Shown: positions 45,435 through 53,685, counted from the stretch's first letter. The stretch is 64,000 bases of DNA from Paracraurococcus ruber (GCF_004353985.1 NZ_SMOA01000001.1:124001-188000); one strand, 5' to 3'. Program-made: numbers and translations. Notes: generated from the sequence alone by a model not told the origin.

Positions 45435-45445
45435 GATAAATTATC
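45435..45445. promoter_or_regulatory. AT palindrome upstream of the DUF6502 gene
   Basis: GATAA and TTATC around a central A form an 11-bp palindrome 58 bp before the DUF6502 start. It may be part of a promoter -10 region or a regulator half-site. No well-spaced -35 hexamer is evident. Confidence 0.35.
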
Positions 45446-45503
45446 CGTCAACCATTGGCCTTTCCGACGGTTTGCGGCGCCCCTCCACCCCCGTGGTGTC
45501 GCC

Positions 45504-46322
45504 GTGACACCGCCGGACGAGGCCCTGCTGGCCGCGCTGAAGGCGGTGCTGCGCCCGGTCGCCCGGCTGCTGATCGCCCGCGGCGTCGGCCTGCCCGCGG
45601 CTGTCGCCGCCTTGAAGGAAGTGATGGTCGAGGTGGCTGAGCGTGACTTCCGGCTCGACGGCCGGGCCCCATCGGACAGCCGCGTCAGCATGCTCACCGG
45701 CGTGCACCGGAAGGACGTGAAGGCGATCCGGGCCTCGGGCGGCCCGATTTCCACCCCCACGCCGCGGAACCTGGCGGCGACGGTGGTCGGCCGCTGGCTG
45801 GCCGGGCGGGACACCACCGATGCCGCCGGCCGGCCCCTGCCGCTGCCGCGCGCCGGCCAGACGGGCTTCGATGCGCTGGTCGGCTCGGTCAGCACCGACT
45901 TGCGGCCCCGGACCGTGCTCGACGAATTGCTGCGACTCGGCCTCGCCGAGCTGGACGAGGAGGATCGCGTGCGGCTGCTGGCCGATGGCTATGTGCCCGC
46001 AGGCGCGGGGGGGGAGGCGCTGGGCTTCCTCGGCCACAACTGCGGCGACCACCTCTCGGCCGCGGTGACCAACCTGCTGGCGGAGCCCGGCGGCCGCCGC
46101 CACCTCGAGCGCGCGGTCTACTACAACGGCTTGGCCGAGGCCGATGTGGATGCGCTGGAGGCGGAGGCGCGCACCCTCTCGCTCGCCACGCTGCGCCACC
46201 TGAACGGCCTGGCGATGGAACGGCAGGACGCGGCGAAGCCGCCGGATGCGCCGCGCGAACGGTTCCGCTTCGGCGTCTTCTTCTGGCGCGAGGCCGCGGC
46301 GAAGCGGCGGGATGCGCCATGA
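45504..46322 (+). CDS. DUF6502 family protein
   Basis: A 272-aa protein of the uncharacterised DUF6502 family: LLAALKAVLRPVARLLIARGVGL at the N-terminus, KEVMVEVAERDFRLDGRAPSDSRVSMLTGVHRKDVKAI (a helix-turn-helix-like region, about residues 35-72), then PTPRNLAATVVGRWL and a C-terminal half rich in Leu/Glu. The N-terminal part looks DNA-binding, suggesting a regulator, but no function is established. It starts with GTG at 45504. It overlaps the DUF5666 lipoprotein gene by 4 bp, a pairing I recall as recurrent in proteobacteria. Confidence 0.82.
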   Translation: MTPPDEALLAALKAVLRPVARLLIARGVGLPAAVAALKEVMVEVAERDFRLDGRAPSDSRVSMLTGVHRKDVKAIRASGGPISTPTPRNLAATVVGRWLAGRDTTDAAGRPLPLPRAGQTGFDALVGSVSTDLRPRTVLDELLRLGLAELDEEDRVRLLADGYVPAGAGGEALGFLGHNCGDHLSAAVTNLLAEPGGRRHLERAVYYNGLAEADVDALEAEARTLSLATLRHLNGLAMERQDAAKPPDAPRERFRFGVFFWREAAAKRRDAP

Positions 46323-47338
46323 CGTCGCGGCGCGGCCTCCTGCTCGCCGGCCTGTTGGCGGGCTGCGCCCGGCTGCCCGGCGACGAGGGCGGGATCGGCG
46401 GTACCGGCGGGATCGCCGGTGGCGACGGCAAGGAGGGGGAGGAGAAGGAAGGCGGGATCGGCGGCACCGGCCTCTTCGCCGCCGGGCTGTTCGGCACCCT
46501 GGCGATGGCGGACGGACGTCTGGCGGTCGCCGGCGTGCCGCTCGGCCTTGCGCCGGGCGCCCTGCGGCCGGTCCGTGCCGGGCTGCCGCCGCTGCCCGGC
46601 GAGACCGTGGTGGCGGAGGCGGTGCGGGGCCGCGAGGGCCTGCGGGCGCGCCGCATCGCCGCCTTCCTGCCGCTGGTCGGTCCGCTGGAGGCCCTGCCGG
46701 GGGGCGGGTTCGGCATCCTCGGCACCCGGCTGGAGGGCTGGGAGGACGCGCCGCTGCGCGACGCCGAGGGCCGGCCGACGCCGGTCGCGGCGCTGCAGCC
46801 GGGCCAGCGCGTGGCGGCCAGCGGCATCTGGAACGGCGCCACCCTGCTGGCCAGCGCCGTCCGCCTGCTGCCACCGGGTGGCTTGGCGGAGCTTCGCGGC
46901 CAGGTCCGCACCGATCCGAATGGCGTGGTGCGGGTGGGCGGCACGCGCGTGGTCGCGGCGGGGCCGGAAACGCCGCCGCCCGGCAGCTTCGTGGTGCTGC
47001 GCGGCGAGCCCTGGCGCGGCGGCCTCGCCGCCTGGGCGGCGGAGGTGCCGGCGCGGGCGGTCTTCTCCAACCGCGTCTCCGCCCTGGCGGTGGAGGGCGT
47101 GCTGGCGCCGAACCCGGGCGCGCCGGGCTACCATCTCTCCGGCTTCGGCCTGCCGGTCGAATCCGGCAGCCCGGTGGCGCCGCGGCCGGGTCAGCGGCGC
47201 CTGCTGCTCGGCCGCTATGGCGGCGCCTTCCGGGTGGCGGAGGCGGTGGACCTGCCGGAGGCGGCCGAGGCCCGCGACCGCGCCCTGGCGGCGCCGGCGG
47301 CCGAGGCGGCCATCCGCCGCTGGCTCGATTCGGTCTGA
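46319..47338 (+). CDS. DUF5666 domain lipoprotein
   Basis: A 339-aa predicted lipoprotein: MTSRRGLLLAGLLAGC has a lipobox ending at Cys16. A Gly-rich linker follows with GGIGGTGG-type repeats (about 25-50), typical of DUF5666 proteins. After it come repeated small beta domains (PLEALPGGGFGILGTRLEGW, GQRVAASGIWNGATLLASAV, AELRGQVRTDPNGVVRVGG), probably OB-like folds. It is exported to the periplasm or outer membrane. The function is unknown. It is translationally coupled to DUF6502 (4-bp overlap). Confidence 0.82.
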   Translation: MTSRRGLLLAGLLAGCARLPGDEGGIGGTGGIAGGDGKEGEEKEGGIGGTGLFAAGLFGTLAMADGRLAVAGVPLGLAPGALRPVRAGLPPLPGETVVAEAVRGREGLRARRIAAFLPLVGPLEALPGGGFGILGTRLEGWEDAPLRDAEGRPTPVAALQPGQRVAASGIWNGATLLASAVRLLPPGGLAELRGQVRTDPNGVVRVGGTRVVAAGPETPPPGSFVVLRGEPWRGGLAAWAAEVPARAVFSNRVSALAVEGVLAPNPGAPGYHLSGFGLPVESGSPVAPRPGQRRLLLGRYGGAFRVAEAVDLPEAAEARDRALAAPAAEAAIRRWLDSV

Positions 47339-47382
47339 CGGACCGGGAGCGCGGATGGGAGTGAACGGCCCGAGGCCTGGAT

Positions 47383-47404
47383 CGGCCCCGGCATCGGGGG
47401 GCCG
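47383..47404 (+). terminator. Possible terminator hairpin after DUF5666
   Basis: CGGCCCC (47383-47389) pairs with GGGGCCG (47398-47404) over an 8-nt loop, 44 bp past the DUF5666 stop. It is a moderate stem without a T-tract, so the call is tentative. Confidence 0.3.
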
Positions 47405-47669
47405 CAGCGAGTCGGCGTTCAGGATGGAACGCAATCCGCCGTAGCGAACGGTGCCCCGCGCCGGGTTGCCGGGCCCTGCCGGGGCGATCCAGCGATGCGC
47501 GCGGATGCGTCGCATCGGGCGCCTGATGCGAGCGCCCCGGCATGGCGGGGCGGGCCGGGGAGCCGCGCCCCTGGCCGCCGCGGATGGGCGCTGGCGACGC
47601 GGCCCGGCATCCGCCACCGGCCGGTCACCGGCCCGGCTGGCGGCACCGCCCCGTCCGGTGCCGTACCGG

Positions 47670-47700
47670 CGGCAGGCCGGCTCCCCGCCGCGGCCTGCCG
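47670..47700 (-). terminator. Terminator-like hairpin after the LysR gene
   Basis: CGGCAGGCCG (47670-47679) pairs perfectly with CGGCCTGCCG (47691-47700) over an 11-nt loop, 22 bp beyond the LysR stop on the minus strand. The position and the 10-bp stem fit a terminator; no T-run is present. Confidence 0.45.
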
Positions 47701-47722
47701 GCGACGGCGCGCGGCGCCGGCC

Positions 47723-48613
47723 TCACCAAGCCGCCGCCCGGGCTGCGAGGAATTCCACGAAGGCCTGCACCCGCGGCAGCCGGTGCCGGCCGGGGGCGGT
47801 CACCGCCCAGACCGGCACCTCCTCGGAGACATGCTCGGCCTCCAGCAGCGGCACCAGCCGGCCTTCGGCGATGTCGCGCGCGACGATGAAGCCGCTGACA
47901 CGGATGATGCCGAGGCCGGCCAGCGCCATGTCGCGCAGCGCCTCCGCGCTGTCGGTGGTGGCGACGCCGCGCACCGTCAGGGTCTGCAGCCCGGCGGCGC
48001 CGCGGAAGGGCCAGGCGGTCAGCCGCGCCTGGCCGCGCAGCACCAGGCAGTCATGCGCCAGAAGGTCCTCGGGCGCGGTCGGCCGGCCGCGCCGGTCCAG
48101 ATAGGCGGGGGCGGCGCAGACCATCCGCCTTCCCGCCGCCAGCCGGCGCGCCAGCAGCGCCGAATCGCCCAGCGGCCCGGTGCGCAGCAGAACGTCCAGC
48201 TGGTCCCCCACCAGGTCCACCTGCCGGTCGGTCACCCCCAGGTCGAGCGTGATGCCGGGATAGCGGGCGAAGAAGTCCGGCAGCAGCGGGATCAGCCGGT
48301 GGCGGGCGAAGGCGGTGCCGGTGTTCACCCGCAGCAGGCCGCCCGGCTGGCCGCGGCCGGCGGTGACGTCCTGCTCCGCGGCTTCCACCATCGCCAGGAT
48401 GTCCCGGGCGCGGGCCAGGTAGGTCTCGCCTTCCGGGGTCAGGGCGATGCGCCGCGTCGTGCGGGTCAGCAGCCGCACGCCCAGCCGCGCCTCCAGCCGG
48501 GCGAGTTGCTTCGACATCGCCGAGGGCGTGACGCCGAGGTCGCGGGCGGCCGGCGCGAGGCCGCCGGACTCGACGATCCGCACGAAGGCCGCCATGTCGC
48601 CCGGCTGAGACAT
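47723..48613 (-). CDS. LysR-family transcriptional regulator
   Basis: A 296-aa regulator. The N-terminal winged helix-turn-helix (about 1-60) contains DMAAFVRIVESGGLAPAARD, VTPSAMSKQLARLEARLGVR and LLTRTTRRIALTPEGE. The C-terminal effector domain runs from about 90 (LRVNTGTAFARHRLIPLLPD) to the end. The AFVRIVESGG/SKQLARLEARLG pattern is that of the large LysR subgroup often annotated as DmlR-like. It is divergent from the DUF1127/CmcJ-like genes across 127 bp, the classic LysR-target arrangement. It therefore probably controls those genes and itself. Confidence 0.92.
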   Translation of the reverse strand: MSQPGDMAAFVRIVESGGLAPAARDLGVTPSAMSKQLARLEARLGVRLLTRTTRRIALTPEGETYLARARDILAMVEAAEQDVTAGRGQPGGLLRVNTGTAFARHRLIPLLPDFFARYPGITLDLGVTDRQVDLVGDQLDVLLRTGPLGDSALLARRLAAGRRMVCAAPAYLDRRGRPTAPEDLLAHDCLVLRGQARLTAWPFRGAAGLQTLTVRGVATTDSAEALRDMALAGLGIIRVSGFIVARDIAEGRLVPLLEAEHVSEEVPVWAVTAPGRHRLPRVQAFVEFLAARAAAW

Positions 48614-48634
48614 TAGTGCCTGTCATTCACCAGT

Positions 48635-48654
48635 ATCGGTCCATCATGCCCGAT
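48635..48654. promoter_or_regulatory. Candidate LysR binding site in the divergent region
   Basis: ATCGG and CCGAT flank a 10-nt spacer, 22 bp upstream of the LysR start and about 87 bp before the DUF1127 start. LysR proteins commonly bind dyads of this kind between divergent genes. The arms are short, so this is only a candidate. Confidence 0.3.
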
Positions 48655-48740
48655 TATCGCCAGGACAGGCCAGATCCAATCTTCCCTCCGACGCGCCAGG
48701 CCGACCCGCACGGGCCGGCCGCACCGCCGGAGGTGAGACC

Positions 48741-48965
48741 ATGCATATCGCCCCTGTGCCGCCGCCCGCCCTTCCCGACTGGACGCCGGTGACCCCGCCG
48801 CGCGCCGCCGCCGCCCACGGCCTCTGGCCGGCCTGGCTGGCCGGCATGCTCGCCCGGGGGGAGGAGCGCCGCCAGCTTCTCGCGCTCGAGGAGCGGGACC
48901 TGCGCGACATCGGCCTGACCGCGGCCGAGGCGCGGGCGCTGGCCTGGCGGCGCCGGCCGCGCTGA
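48741..48965 (+). CDS. DUF1127 small protein
   Basis: A 74-aa protein with a C-terminal DUF1127 motif: GEERRQLLALEERDLRDIGL then TAAEARALAWRRRPR. The N-terminal half is Pro/Ala-rich. DUF1127 proteins are small arginine-rich proteins linked in alphaproteobacteria to RNA turnover and phosphate or growth control. GGAGGTGAG lies correctly before the ATG at 48741. It is followed 25 bp later by the CmcJ-like gene and may be co-transcribed. Confidence 0.85.
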   Translation: MHIAPVPPPALPDWTPVTPPRAAAAHGLWPAWLAGMLARGEERRQLLALEERDLRDIGLTAAEARALAWRRRPR

Positions 48966-48990
48966 TCACCGCAATCCGAGGAGACGCAGG

Positions 48991-49842
48991 ATGAGCCTGA
49001 GCCTTGCCGAACGCCCCGCCGCGGCGCGCCCCGCCGCCATCGAGGCCGAGCTGAACTACCTGGGCCCGGTCGAGGGCCGGCCCTTCACCTGGACCTATGC
49101 GCCGCCCGAGGGCGGTCCGCGCAGCAACATCCTGGCCGAGCCGCACCGCGTCCCGATCCATGACCTGCGGCCGCGTGCCGCGGCCGCGACGCTGGACCGC
49201 GAGGGTTTCGCGGTGGCCCGGGGCGCCAGCGCCCTGCGCAATTTCGACGACGAGGCGGCGATCCGCGCCATCTACTACCCGGAAAGCGCGCGCATCCTGC
49301 AGGCGGCGACCGGCGCGGCGCGGGTGCATGTCTTCGACCACACCATCCGCCGCCGCGTCCCGGGCGCCGAGGACCGCGGCGCCGTGCCGCGCCAGCCGGT
49401 GTCGCGGGTGCATGTGGACCACACCGAGCGGTCCGGGCCGCAGCGCGTGCGCGACCTGCTGCCGGAGGAGGCCGAGGGGCTGCTGCGCGGCCGCGTGCAG
49501 ATCGTGAACCTGTGGCGGCCGCTGGTGGGCCCGGTGCGGGACATGCCGCTGGCGGTCTGCGACGCCGCGACGGTGGCGCCGGAGGATCTGGTGGCGAGCG
49601 ACCTGATCTACCCCGACCGCACCGGCGAGACCTACCAGGTGCGCTTCAACCCGGCGCATCGTTGGTATTGGCTGCCGGAGATGCTGCCGGAGGAGGCGCT
49701 GCTGCTGAAATGCTACGACAGCGCGCGCGACGGCGTGGCGCGCTTCATGCCGCACACCGCCTTCGCCGACCCGACCGCGCCGGCGGATGCGCCGCCGCGG
49801 CAGAGCATCGAGATCCGCGCCCTGCTGTTCCACGACGCCTGA
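48991..49842 (+). CDS. CmcJ/NvfI family oxidoreductase (AsaB/GA4-desaturase-like)
   Basis: A 283-aa protein of the 2-oxoglutarate/Fe-type superfamily branch that includes CmcJ, NvfI and AsaB. Marks are LNYLGPVEGRPFTWTYAPPEG, VHVFDHTIRRR, SRVHVDHTERSGPQRV (His-x-Asp metal pair), IVNLWRPLVGPVRDMPLAVCD, ETYQVRFNPAHRWYWLPEM, LLLKCYDSARDGVARFMPHTAF and RQSIEIRALLF. The conserved distal His/Arg are present. The substrate is unknown. It sits divergent from LysR and after DUF1127; GAGGAGACGCAGG precedes the ATG. Its stop codon lies in a 14-bp tandem repeat. Confidence 0.88.
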   Translation: MSLSLAERPAAARPAAIEAELNYLGPVEGRPFTWTYAPPEGGPRSNILAEPHRVPIHDLRPRAAAATLDREGFAVARGASALRNFDDEAAIRAIYYPESARILQAATGAARVHVFDHTIRRRVPGAEDRGAVPRQPVSRVHVDHTERSGPQRVRDLLPEEAEGLLRGRVQIVNLWRPLVGPVRDMPLAVCDAATVAPEDLVASDLIYPDRTGETYQVRFNPAHRWYWLPEMLPEEALLLKCYDSARDGVARFMPHTAFADPTAPADAPPRQSIEIRALLFHDA

Positions 49843-49870
49843 TCCACGACGCATGATCCACGACGCCTGG
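49830..49870. repeat. 14-bp tandem repeat across the CmcJ-like stop codon
   Basis: Three nearly perfect copies of CCACGACGCCTGAT (the second has A for C at position 10, and the third diverges at its end). The first copy contains the last residues and TGA of the CmcJ-like gene. A period of 14 is not a multiple of three, so it is not a coding repeat; replication slippage is the likely origin. Confidence 0.8.
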
Positions 49871-50036
49871 GGCGAGGCCGCGCGGCCCCGCCCCAAGGCA
49901 CGCTTCCCGCGCATGGCTGCGCCGCCGCCATGCCGCGGCCAGCCGGCGGATCCCGCCCCATCTCTTCTCCTGACAGGCCGCACGACACCGGCGCATGGGG
50001 CGCCGGCCCCGCCGCGGCCAGCAAGGACACGCCATC

Positions 50037-50186
50037 ATGGTCTCCGCATTCGGGGCCCTTCTCACCGTCATCCTCGGCAGCGCCCTCGTCGTCTATGGCG
50101 AGGCGGTGCGCGGCGCGATGGAGCAGGCGAGCCTCCGCCTCGCCACCGCCCGCCTGCCGCGCGGCGCCGCCCAGGAAAACGCCTGA
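50037..50186 (+). CDS. Small single-pass membrane protein (49 aa)
   Basis: MVSAFGALLTVILGSALVVYGE is one hydrophobic helix (about residues 3-22), followed by an amphipathic tail (AVRGAMEQASLRLATARLP). AAGGA lies about 10 nt before the ATG at 50037; the upstream ATG at 49995 only adds Arg-rich residues. I do not recognise the family. It could be a small regulatory or structural membrane peptide. A strong hairpin follows it, which supports a real transcript end. Confidence 0.5.
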   Translation: MVSAFGALLTVILGSALVVYGEAVRGAMEQASLRLATARLPRGAAQENA

Positions 50187-50193
50187 CCCGCCG

Positions 50194-50213
50194 GGGCGGG
50201 CGAATGCCCGCCC
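50194..50213 (+). terminator. Hairpin after the 49-aa membrane protein
   Basis: GGGCGGGC pairs with GCCCGCCC across a GAAT tetraloop, 7 bp after the preceding stop. It separates this gene from the binding-protein gene at 50291. A strong stem is followed by a short C-run instead of T, so intrinsic termination is plausible but not certain. Confidence 0.5.
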
Positions 50214-50290
50214 ACCCCCCTTACGGCTGGGGGATCCCGCGATAGCATCGGCGCAAAGACGCCGGTCCTGTCCGCAGGAGATCCCCCGCC

Positions 50291-51874
50291 ATGCAGCGCC
50301 GCAGCCTGTTCCAGGCCGCCACCGCCGCGGCCTTCGCCGCGCCCGCCGCCCTTCGCGCGCAATCCGCCACCACCCTGCGCTTCACGCCGCAGCAGGATCT
50401 GGTGACGCTCGATCCCGTCACCACCACCGCCTATATCAGCCGCAACCACGGCTACATGGTCTTCGACACGCTCTACGGCATGGACGCCAGCTTCCAGGCG
50501 ACGCCGCAGATGGTGGACGGACACCGGGTCGAGGAGGATGGCCGCCGCTGGGACCTGACCCTGCGGGAGGGCCTGTGGTGGCATGACGGGGAGAGGGTGC
50601 TGGCGCGCGACTGCGTCGCCAGCATCCGCCGCTGGGCGAAGCGCGATCCCTTCGGCGCCACCCTGCTCGACACCACCGACGAGCTCTCGGCGCCCGATGA
50701 CCGCACCATCCGCTTCCGGCTGAAGCGGCCCTTCCCGCTGCTGCCCATCGCGCTCGGCAAGGCCAGCGTGCCGGTCTGCGCCATGATGCCGGAACGCCTG
50801 GCCGCGACCGATCCCTTCCGCCAGGTGCCCGAGCTGATCGGCAGCGGCCCCTTCCGCTTCAAGGCGGATGAGCGCGTGCCGGGATCGCTCACCGTCTACT
50901 CGAAATTCGAGCGCTACGTCCCGCGCAAGGACGGCGCGCTCGGCTGGACCTCCGGCCCCAAGGCCGTGCATTTCGACCGGGTGGAATGGCGCAGCATGCC
51001 GGACCCGGCCACCGCCACCTCTGCGCTGATCGCCGGCGAGCAGGACTGGCAGGAATACGCCTATCACGACCAGTTGCCGCTGCTGCGGCGGGCGCGCGGC
51101 GTGCAGCTGCGGGTGCTGGACCGCACCGGCTTCGTCTGCATGGTGCGGATGAACCACGCCCAGTCGCCCTTCGACAACCGCGCGGTGCGCCAGGCGCTGT
51201 GGCATGCGCTGGACCAGACCGCGCATATGCAGGCGGTGGTCGGCCCGGCCGAGACCAGCCTCTACACCACCCCGCTCGGCTTCTTCGCGCCGGGCACGCC
51301 CATGGCCTCCGAGGCCGGCTTCGGCTGGCTGACCGCGCCGCGCGACCCGGCGAAGGCGCGCGATGCGCTGCGCGCCGCCGGCTATCGCGGCGAACCGGTG
51401 GTGCTGATGGTGCCGTCCAACTCCGCCGTGCTCATGGGCCTGGGCGCGGTGTTCGAGGACATGCTGAAGCGCATCGGCATGGCGGTGGAGGTCTATGCGG
51501 TCGAGTTCAACGCCATGCTGCAGCGGCGCAACCGCCGCGGCCCGGTCGCCGAGGGCGGCTGGAGCCTGTTCGTGACGAACTGGTCGGGCTCCGACTGGCT
51601 GAACCCCGCCGGCCATATCGCGCTGCGCGGCAATGGCGATGCCGGCTATGCCGGTTGGGCGCAGATGCCCCGCATCGAGGAGTTGCGGGAGGCCTGGTTC
51701 CGCGCGCCCGACCTGGCGGCGCAGCAGGCGATCTGCCGGGAGATCCAGGAAGAGGCCTTCCGCGAGGCCGCCTACTACCCGCTCGGCCAGTACCTGCAGC
51801 CGACCGCCTGGCGCAGCAGCCTGGCCGGCGTGCTCGACGGATTTGCCACCTTCTGGAATGTGAGGCGCGCCTGA
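50291..51874 (+). CDS. Family-5 solute-binding protein paired with an M20 hydrolase
   Basis: Periplasmic binding protein (527 aa). The signal MQRRSLFQAATAAAFAAPAA ending ALRAQ-S is Tat-like. SBP-5 blocks come in normal order: TPQQDLVTLDPVTTTAYISR, VEEDGRRWDLTLREGLWWHD, AKARDALRAAGYRGEPVVLM, and C-terminal AAQQAICREIQEEAFREAAY. AGGAGAT precedes the ATG at 50291. Its stop overlaps the ATG of the M20 gene by one base. No permease or ATPase genes adjoin, so it must share a transporter encoded elsewhere, with an amide or peptide ligand suggested by the coupled hydrolase. Confidence 0.9.
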   Translation: MQRRSLFQAATAAAFAAPAALRAQSATTLRFTPQQDLVTLDPVTTTAYISRNHGYMVFDTLYGMDASFQATPQMVDGHRVEEDGRRWDLTLREGLWWHDGERVLARDCVASIRRWAKRDPFGATLLDTTDELSAPDDRTIRFRLKRPFPLLPIALGKASVPVCAMMPERLAATDPFRQVPELIGSGPFRFKADERVPGSLTVYSKFERYVPRKDGALGWTSGPKAVHFDRVEWRSMPDPATATSALIAGEQDWQEYAYHDQLPLLRRARGVQLRVLDRTGFVCMVRMNHAQSPFDNRAVRQALWHALDQTAHMQAVVGPAETSLYTTPLGFFAPGTPMASEAGFGWLTAPRDPAKARDALRAAGYRGEPVVLMVPSNSAVLMGLGAVFEDMLKRIGMAVEVYAVEFNAMLQRRNRRGPVAEGGWSLFVTNWSGSDWLNPAGHIALRGNGDAGYAGWAQMPRIEELREAWFRAPDLAAQQAICREIQEEAFREAAYYPLGQYLQPTAWRSSLAGVLDGFATFWNVRRA

Positions 51875-53466
51875 TGCCCGAGAACGCCACCGTCCGCGCG
51901 ACCGCGCTCGACTGGATCGCCGCCAACGAGGCGCGGCTGTCCGAATTCAACGCCCGCATCTGGGCCCATGCCGAGCCGGCCTGGCGCGAATACAAATCCG
52001 CCCGCGACTATGTGGAGTTCCTGCGGGCCGAGGGCTGGACGGTGGAGGCGGGATCTGGCGGCATGCCGACCGCTTTCGTCGCCACCTGGGGCCAGGGCAA
52101 GCCGGTGCTCGCCGGCTTCTCCGAATACGATGCGGTACCGGGCAATTCCCAGCAGGTGATGCCCTATCCGGCGCCACGGGAAGGCCTGCACCCCTATGCC
52201 GCGGGCCATACCGACCCGCATTCGGTGCTCGGCACCGCGTCGCTCGCCGCCATGCTCGGCGCGCAGGCGGCGATGCGGGCGCATGGCGTCGCCGGCACGC
52301 TCAAGCTGTTCGGCGAACCGGCGGAGAAGGTCTGCGGCTCCAAGCCCATCCACGCCGCCAAGGGCTACTACGACGACCTCGACGCCGCGGTGGTCTGGCA
52401 TCCCTGGCCGCTGAACACCGTGACCTCCGACACGCAATTCGGCGCCTACTGGTCCGCAATCATCACCTTCGAGGCGCCGACGCCCGAGACCTGGATCAAC
52501 CCCTCCCTCATGCCGATCGAGGGATCGCATGCCGTGGCGCGCTGCCCCGGCGCGCTCGATGCGCTCTGCCTCATGTACACCACGACGAAATACACGAAGG
52601 AGGCGATGTTCCCGCATGCCGGGTCCTGGACGCTGAACGAGCATGTCCTGGGCGATGCCGGCGCCACCTCGGACAACCTCACGCCGCGCTTCGCGCAGAT
52701 CCAGTATTCCTGGCGCGCCTCCTCCCTCGGCATCCAGGAGCAGATCTGGCGCGTGCTGGCGAACAATGCGCGGCATGTCGCGGGCGTGACCGGCTGCAAG
52801 GCCTATGTCCGCTGGGTGACCAAGACGCGCGTCGGCGTGCCGAACACGGTGATGACCGACCTGACCTGGAAGAACCTGCAGGCGGTCGGCGCCCCGACCT
52901 ACCCGGGGGCGGCGCTGGAATTCGGCCGGCAGATGCAGCGCCACCTGGGCCTCGACCCCATGGACGATCCCTTCATTGCCAGCGTCACGCGCCTGACCCC
53001 GCCGGAGGAGAACGAGGCGCGGATGCGCGCCAGCCTGCCGGCCTGGCAGAAGCACCTGAGCGCCGACGACTATGTCGAGTTCTGCTGGCACGCGCCGACG
53101 GTGCGGCTGCTGGCGGGGCGGCCGCGGCTGCGCCCGCCCTCGGCCGGCTATGCCTATCCCAACTGGACCTATAATGCGCTGGGCGGCCTGCCGGCGGCGA
53201 TGGATCCGGGGATGTTCGTCGCGGCCAAGACCATGGCGCTGACGCTGCTGGACCTGGCGACCCAGCCGGCCGTGCTGGCCGCGGCGCAGGCCGAGTTCCG
53301 GGAGCGCACGCGGATCGGCACGCCGGACTGGGTGCCGCCCTTGCTGCCGCGCGACATCGTCCCGCCGGTGGATCTGCGCTGGCCGGAATACGTGACCACG
53401 CCGCGCGGCGAGGAATGGACCTTCCCCACGCCGACCGACGGCACGGGCGCCGGGGATCCGCTGTGA
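51874..53466 (+). CDS. M20-family amidohydrolase, p-aminobenzoyl-glutamate hydrolase B-like
   Basis: A 530-aa metallo-amidohydrolase resembling AbgB. FNARIWAHAEPAWREYKSAR opens the catalytic domain, then LAGFSEYDAVPGNSQQ. GHTDPHSVLGTASLAAMLGA (about 111-130) stands where AbgB-type enzymes have GHGCGHN, with Asp in place of the usual metal-binding Cys. LKLFGEPAEKVCGSK (about 143-157) replaces the usual PAEE. The lid domain contains WHPWPLNTVTSD. These substitutions appear lineage-specific, not damage, since the rest is intact. It probably cleaves an N-acyl or peptide-like amide. It is coupled to the binding protein upstream. Confidence 0.86.
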   Translation: MPENATVRATALDWIAANEARLSEFNARIWAHAEPAWREYKSARDYVEFLRAEGWTVEAGSGGMPTAFVATWGQGKPVLAGFSEYDAVPGNSQQVMPYPAPREGLHPYAAGHTDPHSVLGTASLAAMLGAQAAMRAHGVAGTLKLFGEPAEKVCGSKPIHAAKGYYDDLDAAVVWHPWPLNTVTSDTQFGAYWSAIITFEAPTPETWINPSLMPIEGSHAVARCPGALDALCLMYTTTKYTKEAMFPHAGSWTLNEHVLGDAGATSDNLTPRFAQIQYSWRASSLGIQEQIWRVLANNARHVAGVTGCKAYVRWVTKTRVGVPNTVMTDLTWKNLQAVGAPTYPGAALEFGRQMQRHLGLDPMDDPFIASVTRLTPPEENEARMRASLPAWQKHLSADDYVEFCWHAPTVRLLAGRPRLRPPSAGYAYPNWTYNALGGLPAAMDPGMFVAAKTMALTLLDLATQPAVLAAAQAEFRERTRIGTPDWVPPLLPRDIVPPVDLRWPEYVTTPRGEEWTFPTPTDGTGAGDPL

Positions 53467-53666
53467 CGCCGGCACCGCGCGCCGGGTGAAGGGCGGACGT
53501 CTGTTTTTCCTCGACGGGTCGCGCGCGGCTGGCAGCGTTGGGCGTTGCGCGCGGTGAGACATGCCGTCGACTGACGTGCGGATGCCCAGCGCGGGCGGCG
53601 GTTGCCCATTCCCGCATCAGCCGCCGGCATCTCGGCTGGGGTTCCGATGCATGGCAGGACCAGAAC

Positions 53667-53685
53667 TGTGGCGCATCGCGCCACA
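53667..53685. promoter_or_regulatory. Candidate enhancer-binding-protein site upstream of the sigma-54 promoter
   Basis: A perfect palindrome with 8-bp arms TGTGGCGC and GCGCCACA around ATC. It ends about 78 bp before the sigma-54 -24 element, i.e. centred about 110 bp before the predicted transcript start. That is the normal position for an NtrC-like activator's upstream site. It does not match the GCACC...GGTGC NtrC consensus closely, so the activator is unknown. Confidence 0.55.

Larger units (their letters stand above)
47339..47722. other. 384-bp intergenic region between DUF5666 and LysR genes
   Basis: The two flanking genes converge here. Open frames exist on both strands but are Pro/Arg/Ala-rich, start inside neighbouring genes or lack a ribosome site. 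I see only GC-rich inverted repeats (including GATGCG with CGCATC near 47500) and the two terminator-like hairpins listed separately. No gene is supported. Confidence 0.5.
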
